Shown: one piece after another, positions 43,680 through 57,372 of the stretch
Position numbering within the stretch: the first letter of the stretch is position 1
Layout: every line of letters begins with the position of its first letter
DNA from: Beroe ovata
Taxonomy: Eukaryota > Ctenophora > Nuda > Beroida > Beroidae
Length of the DNA stretch: 62,056 nt
Assembly (NCBI GenBank): GCA_946803715.1
Contig: CAMPET010000154.1
Location: 1-62,056, forward strand
Reading direction: 5' to 3'
Program-made: the position numbers and the translations under genes
The notes under the pieces: generated by a model
What the model was told of the DNA's origin: nothing
Seen by the model: the letters and a program-made list of their open reading frames with translations, nothing else
Databases searched by the model: none

Positions 43680-44520
43680 GTGAGTGTGTGTGAGTTTGTT
43701 TGTGTGTGTATGTGCGTGTGTGAGTGTGTGTACTGTGTGTACTGTGTGTGTGTACTGTGTGTGTGTGTGTGTATACTGACCCAATCANNNNNNNNNNNNN
43801 NNNNNNNNNNNNNNNNNNNNNNNNNNNNNNNNNNNNNNNNNNNNNNNNNNNNNNNNNNNNNNNNNNNNNNNNNNNNNNNNNNNNNNNNNNNNNNNNNNNN
43901 NNNNNNNNNNNNNNNNNNNNNNNNNNNNNNNNNNNNNNNNNNNNNNNNNNNNNNNNNNNNNNNNNNNNNNNNNNNNNNNNNNNNNNNNNNNNNNNNNNNN
44001 NNNNNNNNNNNNNNNNNNNNNNNNNNNNNNNNNNNNNNNNNNNNNNNNNNNNNNNNNNNNNNNNNNNNNNNNNNNNNNNNNNNNNNNNNNNNNNNNNNNN
44101 NNNNNNNNNNNNNNNNNNNNNNNNNNNNNNNNNNNNNNNNNNNNNNNNNNNNNNNNNNNNNNNNNNNNNNNNNNNNNNNNNNNNNNNNNNNNNNNNNNNN
44201 NNNNNNNNNNNNNNNNNNNNNNNNNNNNNNNNNNNNNNNNNNNNNNNNNNNNNNNNNNNNNNNNNNNNNNNNNNNNNNNNNNNNNNNNNNNNNNNNNNNN
44301 NNNNNNNNNNNNNNNNNNNNNNNNNNNNNNNNNNNNNNNNNNNNNNNNNNNNNNNNNNNNNNNNNNNNNNNNNNNNNNNNNNNNNNNNNNNNNNNNNNNN
44401 NNNNNNNNNNNNNNNNNNNNNNNNNNNNNNNNNNNNNNNNNNNNNNNNNNNNNNNNNNNNNNNNNNNNNNNNTGTGTGTGTGTATGTGTGTGTATGTGTG
44501 TGTATGTGTGTGTGTGTTTC
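43680..44520. repeat. TG microsatellite with a 685-bp N gap (43788-44472)
   Basis: TGTG/TGTA repeats border the gap on both sides. The reading frames through it are artefacts. The gap may hide FAM161 5' sequence. Confidence 0.95.
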
Positions 44521-47500
44521 GTTACTTATGACGAATCAAAAGATGTACGGTACATCTTTTCTACGTAAGAGACTCATTAAGAAATTTTTCCCGGCGTCGG
44601 TATGAACGGTTTTTTTCGAATCACTATCTCATTTGGAGGTATCTTTACATAGTGTGGTAATATGTGCCGACAGTGAATGAGATCGTTTTTGTGCGTAATT
44701 TTTTGTTATACTAAATGTTTGTTTCATTGTATCAATATCCTTAGAACTACCTAGGTACCAATTACAACATAATAATCTATTTTGCTAAATGCTATGCCAA
44801 TTATTAAGTATTTACTTAGTGATTGCTAATTATAGTCCTTATAATTGATAACTAGGTATGCCTGGACAAGAGGAATTATGCAATTATAGTCAATCACTCT
44901 TTTGTCAATCGTGTGCATTGACTGTTATAGATCGTAAAGGACTGTATGAGTGCAATTTGCCCGTGCAGGTAATTTATTAGTTTTGACAATACAAGTATGC
45001 TTAATTTTGAGCTGATTTCAGTATTTTGAAACTGCTGTAATTTACTTGAGTTCACCCCTGATAACTTAATAAGTGGAAGTAGCAAAAAAATCGTCCGATG
45101 ATTTATGCTCGACATCATCACCGTTCATCCATAATATAGGTATTGGAAAAAGCGCGGTACCTAGCGATGTTAGGGATAGTTTTCAGATTATGAGTTATGA
45201 CCATATTATTCCATATACTCAATTAATTAAGCTTTGATTAATCAGACTTCTAGGTAGGAACTACCAGCATGGGTTGAAACCAATGCTCGTGCCAACGTCT
45301 GGTGGATAGTATGCGTTCAATAATGTGATATGTATGTGTTGAATAGTTTTCATAATGCAGTCAGTGTGGTGTGGCTTGTTCCGTTATTCGATGTCACACG
45401 CGACATTTATTCCAAAGGAACATGCCATCTTTATACAATCACGTGGTTCTACGGTACCCATTTTACGGTTTCCTGTCATTGGATTTGTACAGAGCATGAC
45501 ATGAGCTATTAACGTGACCTAAAATCACTGAGTTCATTGTTAAATTGCTGAGCAAATGCGATTTTGAAACCGAGCAGTTTATGACTGCGATACCTCACTA
45601 TTGTCATAGGCTGAAAACATTTCAAATTCCGTTGCATAGGTTCTCCGAAGCCTTGATTTTCATAATTATATTTTCCAATTGTTCTATTTTGGCATATTTA
45701 TTCTCGCATTATATGAAACAAGGAACATTAAGTATTCACTATTCAGTATTCACTGAAAGATATATTTTCAGTTAGATAATTTATTCAACTCGAAGACAGT
45801 CAACTGGTCTTTGGAAATTAACAACTTCTGTCCTAACTGTTTCATAACAGCTGCTTTATACCTGTTGAGTGTTGATGTTATACTGATATCGGCCGACTTG
45901 CCATTGACGTCGTCTGAAATTTTCTCGTTTGTATCTTAGCACTTCCGTATAATAGGTTTTCTTACTTTGCGGCAATCTTCCGCAATTGAGATCACGCGGA
46001 CAAGTGACTGATATGATACGTGATTGATATGATTTGATTTTTTGTTATTTTTCAGGCAAATTTTCAGTAGTTCACCAAATTTCGATGAGAAACTCTTCTG
46101 GACACCACCGAGTCTCTGAAATCGGAATTTGAGTCGGAAATTTTAGTTTTCAATATAATTTAATCTGCTTATTGACTTAAATGAGGCAGGACTGGTGTCG
46201 CTGCATCTCAATCTACATTTTTGCATATCCACCCTATCGGAAATATGCAGGCACTTCTTTGTTGCTCAGAATAATAAACTTATAAACACTGCTATGGTAC
46301 TTCCTAAAGCTTCGGCACTTCAATCAGAACACAGAGAGTTTTTGACTAGTTTCTTCTTCCCCACCTCAAGTTTAACCAAACTTTGTGCTCGACAATATGC
46401 CATTTGGCTATATTCAGAGTGATGTGTGTATGGTAGTTTGTAGGAATAGCTAATACCAGAAGAAGAGGAGAAGCTACTGAAGTGCCACTCGTATATTAAA
46501 ATTCCTCTACTTATCAAGTACTACTACTGAAGTAGAATTCCACTCTCTCTTCATCTCAACAATATAATAATCCTTCACTTCAGAACTATAAGTTGTACGT
46601 GATATTTCATGATACCACAGGCTGTCACAAGATTCATGGGTACTTCCGACTTTACCGCTTCTTTGACACTTGTCACGTTAACTTGATTAGTGTAGACTCG
46701 AGCCGCGCTCAGTTTTCTCATTTCAGTAGTCACGTCCGGGGAACCTGCTTCAGTCGTAGATATATGATTTTTGTAAATCTCGATTAGCAGAAGTCTCAAC
46801 CAATCCTAATTCTTAGCGGACAGTGAATTTTATCCGACATCACTATACACCAGCTGCATCCAATATTATGATATGATTAAAAATTATCCACAACACCACA
46901 AAATCACCAGGGTAGGATTCATAATACTATAGAGCGGTAGTCTCTCATGAGCAATAATATTGGACGTTGTTTTCCACGAATAACAATACTTTATAGGACC
47001 GGTTGACAAAGCCTGGACCACATATAAACACCCAATTAGCATCGTCCAATAACACAACACCCATACAGCTACAGCTAGTCACAACCTATAATGCGGGTAG
47101 GTATTGCCATAATACCTAGTCTAGGTTACATGTATGTATGGCTCGCAACAAAGTGTATGTCTATAGTGTATGTCTATAGTGTTTGTTGATGTGGCAACTT
47201 GTTTTCTTCACTCCAGCTCCAGTGTTTGTATTCGCTCAACTGTTATGGGTGGAGTAGCTTAACGATCTCGAGTTTCATGAAGATTTCTCAAAGATCGTTT
47301 ATCTTTCTTCTACGTCTACGCTCTCCAACTATCCTACATTTATTGTGTTTGTCCGATATATGAGCATGTGATCATAGATGCCAAATCTGGCCAGCAGATT
47401 TGTCTGTTTGTTAGACATTTGTTACATATTTCTCGGGGGTGTTTAAGTAGACAGTGTAGACAGCATTTGGTACTGCATTCAGAACTTTCTGTCATTCCAC

Positions 47501-48316
47501 ACCTTGAAATAGCTCGGCATCTGGAACATGTGTGAATTGCGCCATGTTGACACAAATGATACAGCTTTGCCATCTCCTGCCAGGGAGAACTGGGTGATCG
47601 ATCATCATATTAGGAGGTCATGAGGGAAACTACATACAAGCGCTGAGTAGTTTGAGTTTCTTCATCTGTAGCATCAGGTTTCAGTCTTTGACCGCCCGGA
47701 TTTGTTGCTGTGGGCTTGATAACATTGTGTTGCTGATATTATGCTCTTACTGATAAATGTAGATCCATAGATAATATGGTGAATGTGATAACTTAGTTAT
47801 ATCGAAGTTGATTCTTATCTGCTTGTAAGATGACCCTTTGATACCGCTGCATCAAAAACGTCTGCTAATTCTATGGTGACATCAACATCAACTTGCTGTA
47901 CCTGTATGCACCAAGAATATAAAATACGCACATACACCCATCTTAATTATCTACTGTAATATTCTCTAAGCCCAGACTCCATGAATGGTATCATACTCCA
48001 ACGTTGCTGCATTTTATACGCATTTGTTATGGTCTTTAGTGCTTAAATAGCTGCTATAGTGGTGGTGTTATGAGTATACATAGATCACCAGCCATATTAT
48101 AGTATTTTGTCTCTAGAGTCTAGAACAATTGACTCTCAGTTGTTTGAAGTATTTAACATTTGCTATTCACAGATTCCTGTAAATGCATCTACATCTTCAT
48201 CTACCATTGCTTTTTGACTGTTATTTTCCTGGTTAATGATCAATCGTTCTTCATAGATGTGCTCAAATAGACCACCTCCTTACTAACCAGCTAAGTCCTT
48301 TAATCTCAGTAGGGAC
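44521..48316. other. Gene-poor AT-rich stretch
   Basis: No supportable gene beyond the small Cys-rich frame listed separately. Short open frames here lack family resemblance or splice support. FAM161 5' exons or promoter could lie in the left part. Confidence 0.5.
47340..47573 (-). CDS. Small cysteine-rich open frame, zinc-binding-like (hypothetical)
   Basis: 77 codons starting MAKLYHLCQHGAIHTCSRC. There are 14 Cys in pairs: C-x-H-x5-C-x2-C, then a second cluster CCLHCLLKHPREICNKC with a further His. The spacing looks like a small treble-clef or RING/LIM-type zinc site. A CTGGCAG acceptor-like sequence lies 3 bp upstream of the ATG, so it could be a terminal exon. I recognise no family. Confidence 0.3.
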   Translation of the reverse strand: MAKLYHLCQHGAIHTCSRCRAISRCGMTESSECSTKCCLHCLLKHPREICNKCLTNRQICWPDLASMITCSYIGQTQ

Positions 48317-49652
48317 ATGTCCCCTATTACTTCTAGAGTGAACCTTGATTCACTCAATGACACTTCTTCCCAAGACGACATAGTTTTTACTGGGTGGGGA
48401 AAATTATTAGGAATGTTTGATCTTACAATGATCATCATCGGATTGATTGGCAATGCTGTAGTTTTGTACAGTTCAAGGAAATACCAAGCCATCAACATTG
48501 ATAAGGTTCGGCTTCAAAAATTCACTAGTAATGAGATGTATCAAGCTTGTATTAACAAGTTCTGAATTGCCTAAGTAGTCGATGCAGTTTAATACAAGAT
48601 CTATTTAAGACATTTTAAAACTAGTAATACACTTTCAGGTTTCTATAACTCTCATAGAACATCTGGCAACTGCAGAGATACTAATTTTGGTCTTTCATAA
48701 CATACCATGTCTCCTGGCATTAATCTTCACACAGTGGATTCTGGGTAAGTGTGACTGTTTCTAATTAAGAGGGCATGGTGGCTCAACTCAAGGGTAGTGT
48801 GACTCAAAGACCTGGTTCGCCACTTTTTGTTTAATCTGTTTTTAATTAAATCAATGTACTAACTTCCCAAGAAATCATGATGAAAACTGGCATTATAAGT
48901 ACCAATATAATATACATGCTTCAGGTCCTGTTATGTGCTATATACTGGCTTTTATAGGACCAGCTCCCTTTGTGGTGGAAATCTTTATACTTGTTCTCCT
49001 AGCATGCTATAGAGTCCGTGCACTCCATACTGCAAACAATGCAGAACCAGAAATTGGATTTCTGAAAATTCTGTTAAGACTTGTTTGGTTCTCAGGAATA
49101 TTGTACAGTGTTGTTCTGATGTTTGCAATCCAAGACAATATGGCAGTGTATGTTCCCATAAGATTCAGATGTGCTCCCTCAAACTTTTCAGATCCAAGGC
49201 ACAAAGTGATTAACAATGTTCTCACATGCATTGTTATCTTAATTCCTATGATGATCATTGTTGGAACTAACATGTTCATTCTTATAAAGATCAGCGTTTT
49301 TCGAGTGAGGCGAAGTATTACTCTATCAGATCCACCAACATTCTTTGGATTATTGAAGTCTTCGTTAAGGACACACATTACTGTTCAGTCAAAACACCAA
49401 TTCATGACTGCTTCTCTAAATAGGTGCAATCATGGAAATACAGCACTCACAATTTCCTTGATTTGCTCAGTTTTTGTCATCTCATATACACCCCTCCTTG
49501 TCTTCATTGCTCTACAAACACCACATGTCCCTGACTGGTTCCAGATATTCTTCACACATTGTCTTTCAATAAACATCACCGTTAACCCATTTATATATGC
49601 ACTTAGAAATGTCAGGTTTAGGAATTATGTTATGAACTTATGCTTGCCTTAG
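48317..49652 (+). CDS. Rhodopsin-like GPCR, 3 exons, 340 aa (complete copy)
   Basis: Exons: 48317-48505, 48639-48744, 48925-49652; in phase. The N-terminus has an NDT sequon. TM1 carries the conserved Gly-Asn (IIIGLIGNAVVLYSSRKY). Exon 2 is TM2 (HLATAEILILVFHNIPCLLALIF). TM3 ends ILVLLACYRVRAL, so DRY is replaced by YRV with the Arg kept. TM5 is VLTCIVILIPMMIIVGTNMF. TM6 is LTISLICSVFVISYTPLLVFIAL. TM7 has NPFIYALRNVRFRNYV with the NPxxY motif. The tail is very short (NLCLP), lacking the usual phosphorylation sites for arrestin. The ligand is unknown. A 5'-truncated near-identical copy follows at 51498. Intron 2 carries a tRNA-like insertion absent from the other copy. Confidence 0.88.
48758..48849 (+). 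mobile_element. tRNA-like SINE insertion with target-site duplication
   Basis: Inside intron 2 of GPCR copy 1, a 70-bp insert (48769-48838) is flanked by 11-bp duplications TTTCTAATTAA and TTTTTAATTAA. The second copy has the empty site with a single TTTTTAATTAA. The insert contains GGTGGCTCAACTCAAGG (A-box-like) and GGTTCGCCAC (B-box-like), with TTTTT after it, as in a Pol III unit derived from a tRNA. Confidence 0.65.
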
Positions 49653-49862
49653 AATATTAATTTTTATTCCTAATGTATTTAATCTTCTGTCAATCACTGA
49701 TGATTCCTCATGTCATACCCTCAAAATTTCAGTTAATTGATCTAAATCAAAAGGATTCCTAGATTCTCTTCTCTATCCATTAAATTTTTACAAATAAATA
49801 TAGATGAATAGATATGTGAATATTTGATTCAAGATGGCTTAGAGATGTCAATTATATATTTT

Positions 49863-50130
49863 CAGCCTTCTATGAAGGCGCGCGCGCCGCGCGCAAAAAA
49901 AAAGAGGACAGATAACATAACATCCGCGGCAAGTCAGGCCCACTGCCCAAGCTTGCCGGATGTTATTTGTCCATTGTTTCTTGCGTGCGCCTACATGTTT
50001 CGGCCTTCGATGAAGGCGCGCGCGCAAGAAACCTAGTGGACAGATAGGATCCGGCAAGCCCAAGCAAGTTTTACATCCGGAAATCATATCACATGCACAA
50101 CGACGCGACACAATGCACGCGCGAACGTTC
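49863..50130. repeat. GC-rich palindrome cluster II
   Basis: Modules GAAGGCGCGCGCGC, CAGATAACAT, TTGCCGGATGTTAT and TGTCCATTGTTTCTTGCG recur in both orientations, as at 18924-19230 and 52840-53330. There is no credible gene. Confidence 0.75.
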
Positions 50131-50416
50131 GGTTCCCTACGAAACCTGTGCACTCATTTTGCCGATTTTTGCGCTACGCGCTGTCGAACTAACTTATGTA
50201 CTGCTATATACCGTTAGAAAGATCTATTTTTTCCTAACACAGCGCAAAAAACTGCAGTTGAATTTGACCTTCCTATCAAAAGTTATGACCAGTTTTGTCA
50301 AGACGCGCCGCGCATCACTAAAAATTTGCATCGTCTCAACATAACTTTGTGGTAAAAAGTTCTGATTGGCTGAGAGGCGCGTGACCTCACGCGACAGCTG
50401 CGTGTGTTCATCTGCN

Positions 50417-51496
50417 AATATCCGGCAACGCCAGACACCCGGCAGCGGCAACGCATTGAAAGCAGAACACACTAACACATTCTGAAACATAAATATGGGA
50501 AAGTGGATTTTAAACTTAGAAAAGCATGCTCATATTGATTATTGAATTTCAAAGCAACAATTGCAATAGCACTTGCAAAGCTATACATGTCACAGCATGA
50601 ACTCTCGCATTACTTGCTGGATGCCAACTGTGCACTGATCCGCACGAAACAGTGGAACACGTAACATCCGGCAATGCTCAGCCAATAAAGGCCCAAATCG
50701 AACACATGATAATATGCACTCGTGCATCAATTTCTTACATCGCTGAATATTGAATAAATCTAAGATCATTATTCATCCATCACTCATGTATCTCAATGAT
50801 ACACGGGGAAAATCTAAACAAAATTGAAAAAGTCGTGAAAATGCCATATCATTTACTCATTTATTTATTCTTCTTGTTATATGGGTTACCCCTTTTGAAT
50901 TTGACCTTCTGAAATCGTTTTATCCTTTAGGCCACCTTTTTATAAAAATACAAAACCGTTTTATTGATAAAAAGCACAGCACACTAGAACAATAAAGGAA
51001 TTAATTAACTTAATTCTCGATAAAAGTAATATTTCAAAATTACTTCTGACATTCAACATTGATTTTAAATAAAATACTTCCTATAGCTTCGAAAATACCT
51101 ATTTTTGAATAGTTTTCAAGCACGAATGATTCATAGTTCACCCATATTATCACTTATACATGAGTTGAAGCATGCCCCATACGAAATTCTATCGATCAAA
51201 GGATAAATTTTGCGAGATATGAATAAATAAAAGAATCATCATGCACAGCACATCTCGAGCGGTCTTACAGAAGGCTCAGTATCAAACAAAATGGATGAGA
51301 CTGCTTCCGAAACAAGGTTAACTCATTCAATCCAAATCTAAAGTTAGTTAGTCCATATATAATGTTATTTACATGTATAATGCATACATTTATGATTAAC
51401 AAAAATATATATTCGAATAAAAATAGCGTTATATTCATACATATATGTGGCTATCTCTCCATATTATCATTCAAAATAAATCCAGTCTAGTGCCTT
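50417..51496. repeat. 1,080-bp segment duplicated exactly at 53527-54606, bounded by single Ns
   Basis: Positions 50417-51496 appear to match 53527-54606 base for base in the stretches compared (constant offset 3110), and the copy ends at the Ns at 50416 and 51497. An exact match of non-coding DNA next to allelic copies that differ elsewhere implies one contig used twice. No gene is seen in it. It is AT-rich apart from the first 100 bp. Confidence 0.85.
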
Positions 51497-51497
51497 N

Positions 51498-52622
51498 GGA
51501 AATACCAAGCCATCAACATTGATAAGGTTCAGCTTCAAAAATTCACAAGTAATGAGATGTATCAAGCTTGTATTAACAAGTTCTGAATTGTCTAAGTAGT
51601 CGATGCAGTTTAATACAAGATCTATTTAAGACATTTTAAAACTAGTAATGCATTTTCAGGTTTCTATAACTCTCATAGAACATCTGGCAACTGCAGAGAT
51701 ACTAATTCTGGTCTTCCATAACATACCATGTCTCCTGGCATTAATCTTCACACAGTGGATTCTGGGTAAGTGTGACTGTTTTTAATTAAATTAATGTACT
51801 AACTTCCCAGGAAATCACGAGTCCAATTCCTAGATTCTTTATTTGACTGATGAAAACTGGCATCATAAGTACCAATATAATATACATGCTTCAGGTCCTG
51901 TTATGTGCTATATTCTGGCTTTTATAGGACCAGCTCCCTTCGTGGTGGAAATCTTTATACTTGTTCTCCTAGCATGCTATAGAGTGCGTGCACTCCATAC
52001 TGCAAACAATGCAGAACCAGAAATTGGATTTCTGAAAATTCTGTTAAGACTTGTTTGGTTCTCAGGAATATTGTACAGTGTTGTTCTGATGTTTGCAATC
52101 CAAGACAATATGGCAGTGTATGTTCCCATAAGATTCAGATGTGCTCCCTCAAACTTTTCAGATCCAAGGCACAAAGTGATTAACAATGTTCTCACATGCA
52201 TTGTTATCTTAATTCCTATGATGATCATTGTTGGAACTAACATGTTCATTCTTATAAAGATCAGTGTTTTTCGAGTGAGGCGAAGTATTACTCTATCAGA
52301 TCCACCAACATTCTTTGGATTATTGAAGTCTTCGTTAAGGACACACATTACTGTTCAGTCAAAACACCAATTCATGACTGCTTCTCTAAATAGGTGCAAT
52401 CATGGAAATACAGCACTCACAATTTCCTTGATTTGCTCAGTTTTTGTCATCTCATATACACCCCTCCTTGTCTTCATTGCTCTACAAACACCACATGTCC
52501 CTGACTGGTTCCAGATATTCTTCACACATTGTCTTTCAATAAACATCACTGTTAACCCATTTATATATGCACTTAGAAATGTTAGGTTTAGGAATTATGT
52601 TATGAACTTATGCTTGCCTTAA
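51498..52622 (+). pseudogene. Second copy of the 340-aa GPCR gene, 5'-truncated at an N (probable allele)
   Basis: Sequence begins directly after the N at 51497, inside exon 1 (coding part to 51526). It then has exon 2 at 51660-51765 and exon 3 at 51895-52622. The exon 3 translation is identical to that of the 48317 gene; the nucleotide differences seen there are silent. Introns and 3' flank differ more: a SINE is missing and a block around TAGATTCTTTATTTGACTGA is extra in intron 2. There is no stop or frameshift. It is not degenerate, only cut by the assembly, so it is more likely the other haplotype than a true paralogue. Confidence 0.8.
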
Positions 52623-52839
52623 AATATCAATTTTTATTCTTAATGTATCTAATCTGCTGTCAATCACTGATGATTTCTCATGTCAAACCCTCAAAATGTC
52701 AGTTAATTGATCTAAATCAAAAGGATTCCCGGATTCTCTTCTCTATCCGTCGAATCTTAACAAGTAAATATAGATAAATAGATAAATAAATATTTGAATT
52801 AAGATGGTTTCCGTTTAGAGATTGGATTGTCAGATGTTA

Positions 52840-53330
52840 CCTGAATGTTTCTCGCGCGCAAGACTAATAACATCCGGATCCGGCAACTCAGGCCTAAGCA
52901 AGTTTTTCACGACTTTCTAATCACCAAGCTAATATAAAGACACTGTCGAGAATTTCGTTTCGGGCGCGCGCGGCGCAAACTTATTCTCAGACAGACTTTG
53001 TCAGATGTTACCTGACCTGTTTCTCGCGCGCCTTCATCGAAGGCCGAAATGAAGGCCTTCAATGAAGGCCTTCAATGAAGGCCTTCAATGAAGGCGCGCG
53101 CGCCGCGCGCGAGAAACTGAGGTCAGATAAAATCTGACAAGACAGACTCGCTGTCGCGGTTCGCTGACGCAAGCCGCTTTTGCCGGATGCTATCTGTCCA
53201 CTGTTTCTTGCGCGCGCAAAAAACAGTGCAGTGGACAGATTGATCGATAACATCCGGCAAAGCTCCGCTTCGCGGCATGCATCGCCCGACAAGGTGCACT
53301 AGCAGCAATAATATGTTTTACATCCGGCAA
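52840..53330. repeat. GC-rich palindrome cluster III with a self-palindromic central array
   Basis: Positions 53000-53138 repeat the palindrome of cluster I. The left arm is GTCAGATGTTACCTGACC plus GTTTCTCGCGC, and the right arm is GCGCGAGAAAC plus GGTCAGATAAAATCTGAC. Here the centre is enlarged by a tandem array of CCTTCAATGAAGG, itself a perfect palindrome. Further TGCCGGATG / CATCCGGCA and TGTCCACTG / CAGTGGACA modules follow to about 53330. Confidence 0.85.
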
Positions 53331-54606
53331 TCACAACGTTCACAAGTAAGCGCCGCGGCGCGGCGCGCATAGAGCAGCGCGAGAAAATACATAGTGTCAC
53401 AGATGGGCCGATGTTGTCTGGCAATGCTGAATGCAAGGCCCAGCTCACGCGAGCCGCGCATTGCGCAACGTGTGACAGTGAACAGACTGTATTGCAACGC
53501 CGGGTTGATAACAAAATCAATCTGATAATATCCGGCAACGCCAGACACCCGGCAGCGGCAACGCATTGAAAGCAGAACACACTAACACATTCTGAAACAT
53601 AAATATGGGAAAGTGGATTTTAAACTTAGAAAAGCATGCTCATATTGATTATTGAATTTCAAAGCAACAATTGCAATAGCACTTGCAAAGCTATACATGT
53701 CACAGCATGAACTCTCGCATTACTTGCTGGATGCCAACTGTGCACTGATCCGCACGAAACAGTGGAACACGTAACATCCGGCAATGCTCAGCCAATAAAG
53801 GCCCAAATCGAACACATGATAATATGCACTCGTGCATCAATTTCTTACATCGCTGAATATTGAATAAATCTAAGATCATTATTCATCCATCACTCATGTA
53901 TCTCAATGATACACGGGGAAAATCTAAACAAAATTGAAAAAGTCGTGAAAATGCCATATCATTTACTCATTTATTTATTCTTCTTGTTATATGGGTTACC
54001 CCTTTTGAATTTGACCTTCTGAAATCGTTTTATCCTTTAGGCCACCTTTTTATAAAAATACAAAACCGTTTTATTGATAAAAAGCACAGCACACTAGAAC
54101 AATAAAGGAATTAATTAACTTAATTCTCGATAAAAGTAATATTTCAAAATTACTTCTGACATTCAACATTGATTTTAAATAAAATACTTCCTATAGCTTC
54201 GAAAATACCTATTTTTGAATAGTTTTCAAGCACGAATGATTCATAGTTCACCCATATTATCACTTATACATGAGTTGAAGCATGCCCCATACGAAATTCT
54301 ATCGATCAAAGGATAAATTTTGCGAGATATGAATAAATAAAAGAATCATCATGCACAGCACATCTCGAGCGGTCTTACAGAAGGCTCAGTATCAAACAAA
54401 ATGGATGAGACTGCTTCCGAAACAAGGTTAACTCATTCAATCCAAATCTAAAGTTAGTTAGTCCATATATAATGTTATTTACATGTATAATGCATACATT
54501 TATGATTAACAAAAATATATATTCGAATAAAAATAGCGTTATATTCATACATATATGTGGCTATCTCTCCATATTATCATTCAAAATAAATCCAGTCTAG
54601 TGCCTT

Positions 54607-55827
54607 CGTCAAGAAACCATATCGCATTATGTATATTGTAAACCAAACGAATACTTATTGAATAAGTCAAACATTTTCACGATATTTAATTATTCAAACC
54701 CTGTAAGTTATTTGATTAAATAATGTCGCTCTTCATATCAATGATCCTCTAACGTCAATCATATCTCAAGTGTTTGTGCATCAGTAACACTAAAAAGTCC
54801 TGTGAACAGAATGCGAAATATGTGGAAACATCACTATCACAAAGGATATTATAATAGGGTGGGTTGCAATAGGGGTAGTTCTACAGTCTACACTCCCTAC
54901 GCAGTATATATAGGTAAAAACAAACTATCTGGGCTGGCAACCAACAATAATTCAAAGTCCATTGTGGTTCAACATAATTAGGCGCTCTCACAAAAACCAA
55001 CTTATACCTAGTTCCTCGTGTGAGATTAGTTCTTTCTATAAAATAGATCCGTCCCATAAATGCGCGGTAAAACAGCTGCAAAATAAATCCAGGGGAGAAA
55101 AAATACATCTCAGCAGCTGAAAACCAACAAAAATTACGGGCATCATTTGCACGAGTCAGTACTCAGTCAAGTACATTTCTGAAAAAGTTCCAATTCGGAC
55201 GGAATTCTCACTGATTTCGTATCATTTGAGAACATCATGAGGTAAAAGAAATCTGATTTATCAATATATATTCAAAGTACACCACTAACAGCTTTATAAC
55301 ATACACAATTGCACGCTTCTTTCTCTCCCTTCTACAGCGACACAGAAAATTCTCGACTTTTTGAATAATTTACACTGTACAAAACAGGCGTGCATACGTT
55401 GTATAGTCCTAGTGAAAACGGAATACTTCTGTGTGACCAAGTTGCTATGGCAACACCGATTGTTGCTATAGCAACACTGATTGTCCTCAGAGCATCACAC
55501 ATGTACCCACACTATACAACGTAAACACCCCGTTATACTTATACAGTGTACACATTATACATAGTACATTCAGGACGAATGGGGCGGTATATTGACATAC
55601 AGCATATGTGTGGGTGGTGTATACTTATAGGGAGGGAGAGGTGGAATTTCATCGTGTTTCTTCGCATCTGTTCCCCCGCTGAGATACAAAGGGTTAGTTA
55701 ATAGTTTCACAACATTTATCCGCCCCCACAAGTTTTACCCGCACACTATTACTCTGTGAATGGGTTGAAGTTGTAGAATTTTCTGAGAGGGCGGGAAAAT
55801 GAAATGAGGGATTCATCACAGAATCAC
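54607..55827. other. 3' region of the KLF gene
   Basis: No further gene is seen. Downstream of the minus-strand KLF stop codon, this stretch should contain its 3'UTR. It includes a pair of RFX-like palindromes at 55441-55475. Confidence 0.5.
55441..55475. promoter_or_regulatory. Two tandem RFX X-box-like palindromes
   Basis: GTTGCTATGGCAAC (55441-55454) and GTTGCTATAGCAAC (55462-55475) lie 7 bp apart. The first matches the RFX X-box inverted repeat (GTTGCCATGGCAAC) with one change; the second is a perfect palindrome. Confidence 0.45.
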
Positions 55828-56943
<1,116 letters not shown>

Positions 56944-56944
56944 C

Positions 56945-57372
56945 TGGGTGTGAGGATGCTAATTAGATAATTAGATAATTGGGTAATTGATTAACAATAG
57001 AGATAATCAGAATGCAACGAATATCTTGGGGTAATTTGGTTATTTATTTCATAGGAAGGTACCGAACATTTTCACAATAAAATACGTGCCTAGAATTCTT
57101 ATTTCGGACATGACGAAAATGTGTGCTCCTTCATAAACCTTGGAAAGGGAGCATCGTNGTGGCTGCGGGCGCTTGCCAGCGCCCTGATAATTGGGTAATT
57201 GATTAACAAGAGGGATAAACAGAATGCAACGAATATCTTGGGGTAATTTAGTTATTTATTTCATAGGAAGGTACCGAACATTTTCACAATAAAATACGTG
57301 CTTAGATTTCTTATTTCGGCCATGACGAAAATTTGTGCTCCTTCATAAACCTTGGAAAGGGAGCATCGTAAT
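56945..57372. repeat. Duplicated about 190-bp segment around the N at 57158 (KLF intron)
   Basis: The segment 56972-57157 (from ATAATTGGGTAATTG to GGGAGCATCGT) recurs at 57185-57369 with about ten differences. Between them are the N and a GGGCGCTTGCCAGCGCCC hairpin. This is the same signature as at 710 and 35804. Confidence 0.8.

Noticed and set aside
43680-44605. Open frames of 283 and 293 codons through the N gap
   Set aside because: They consist of TG-repeat translation and Ns only.
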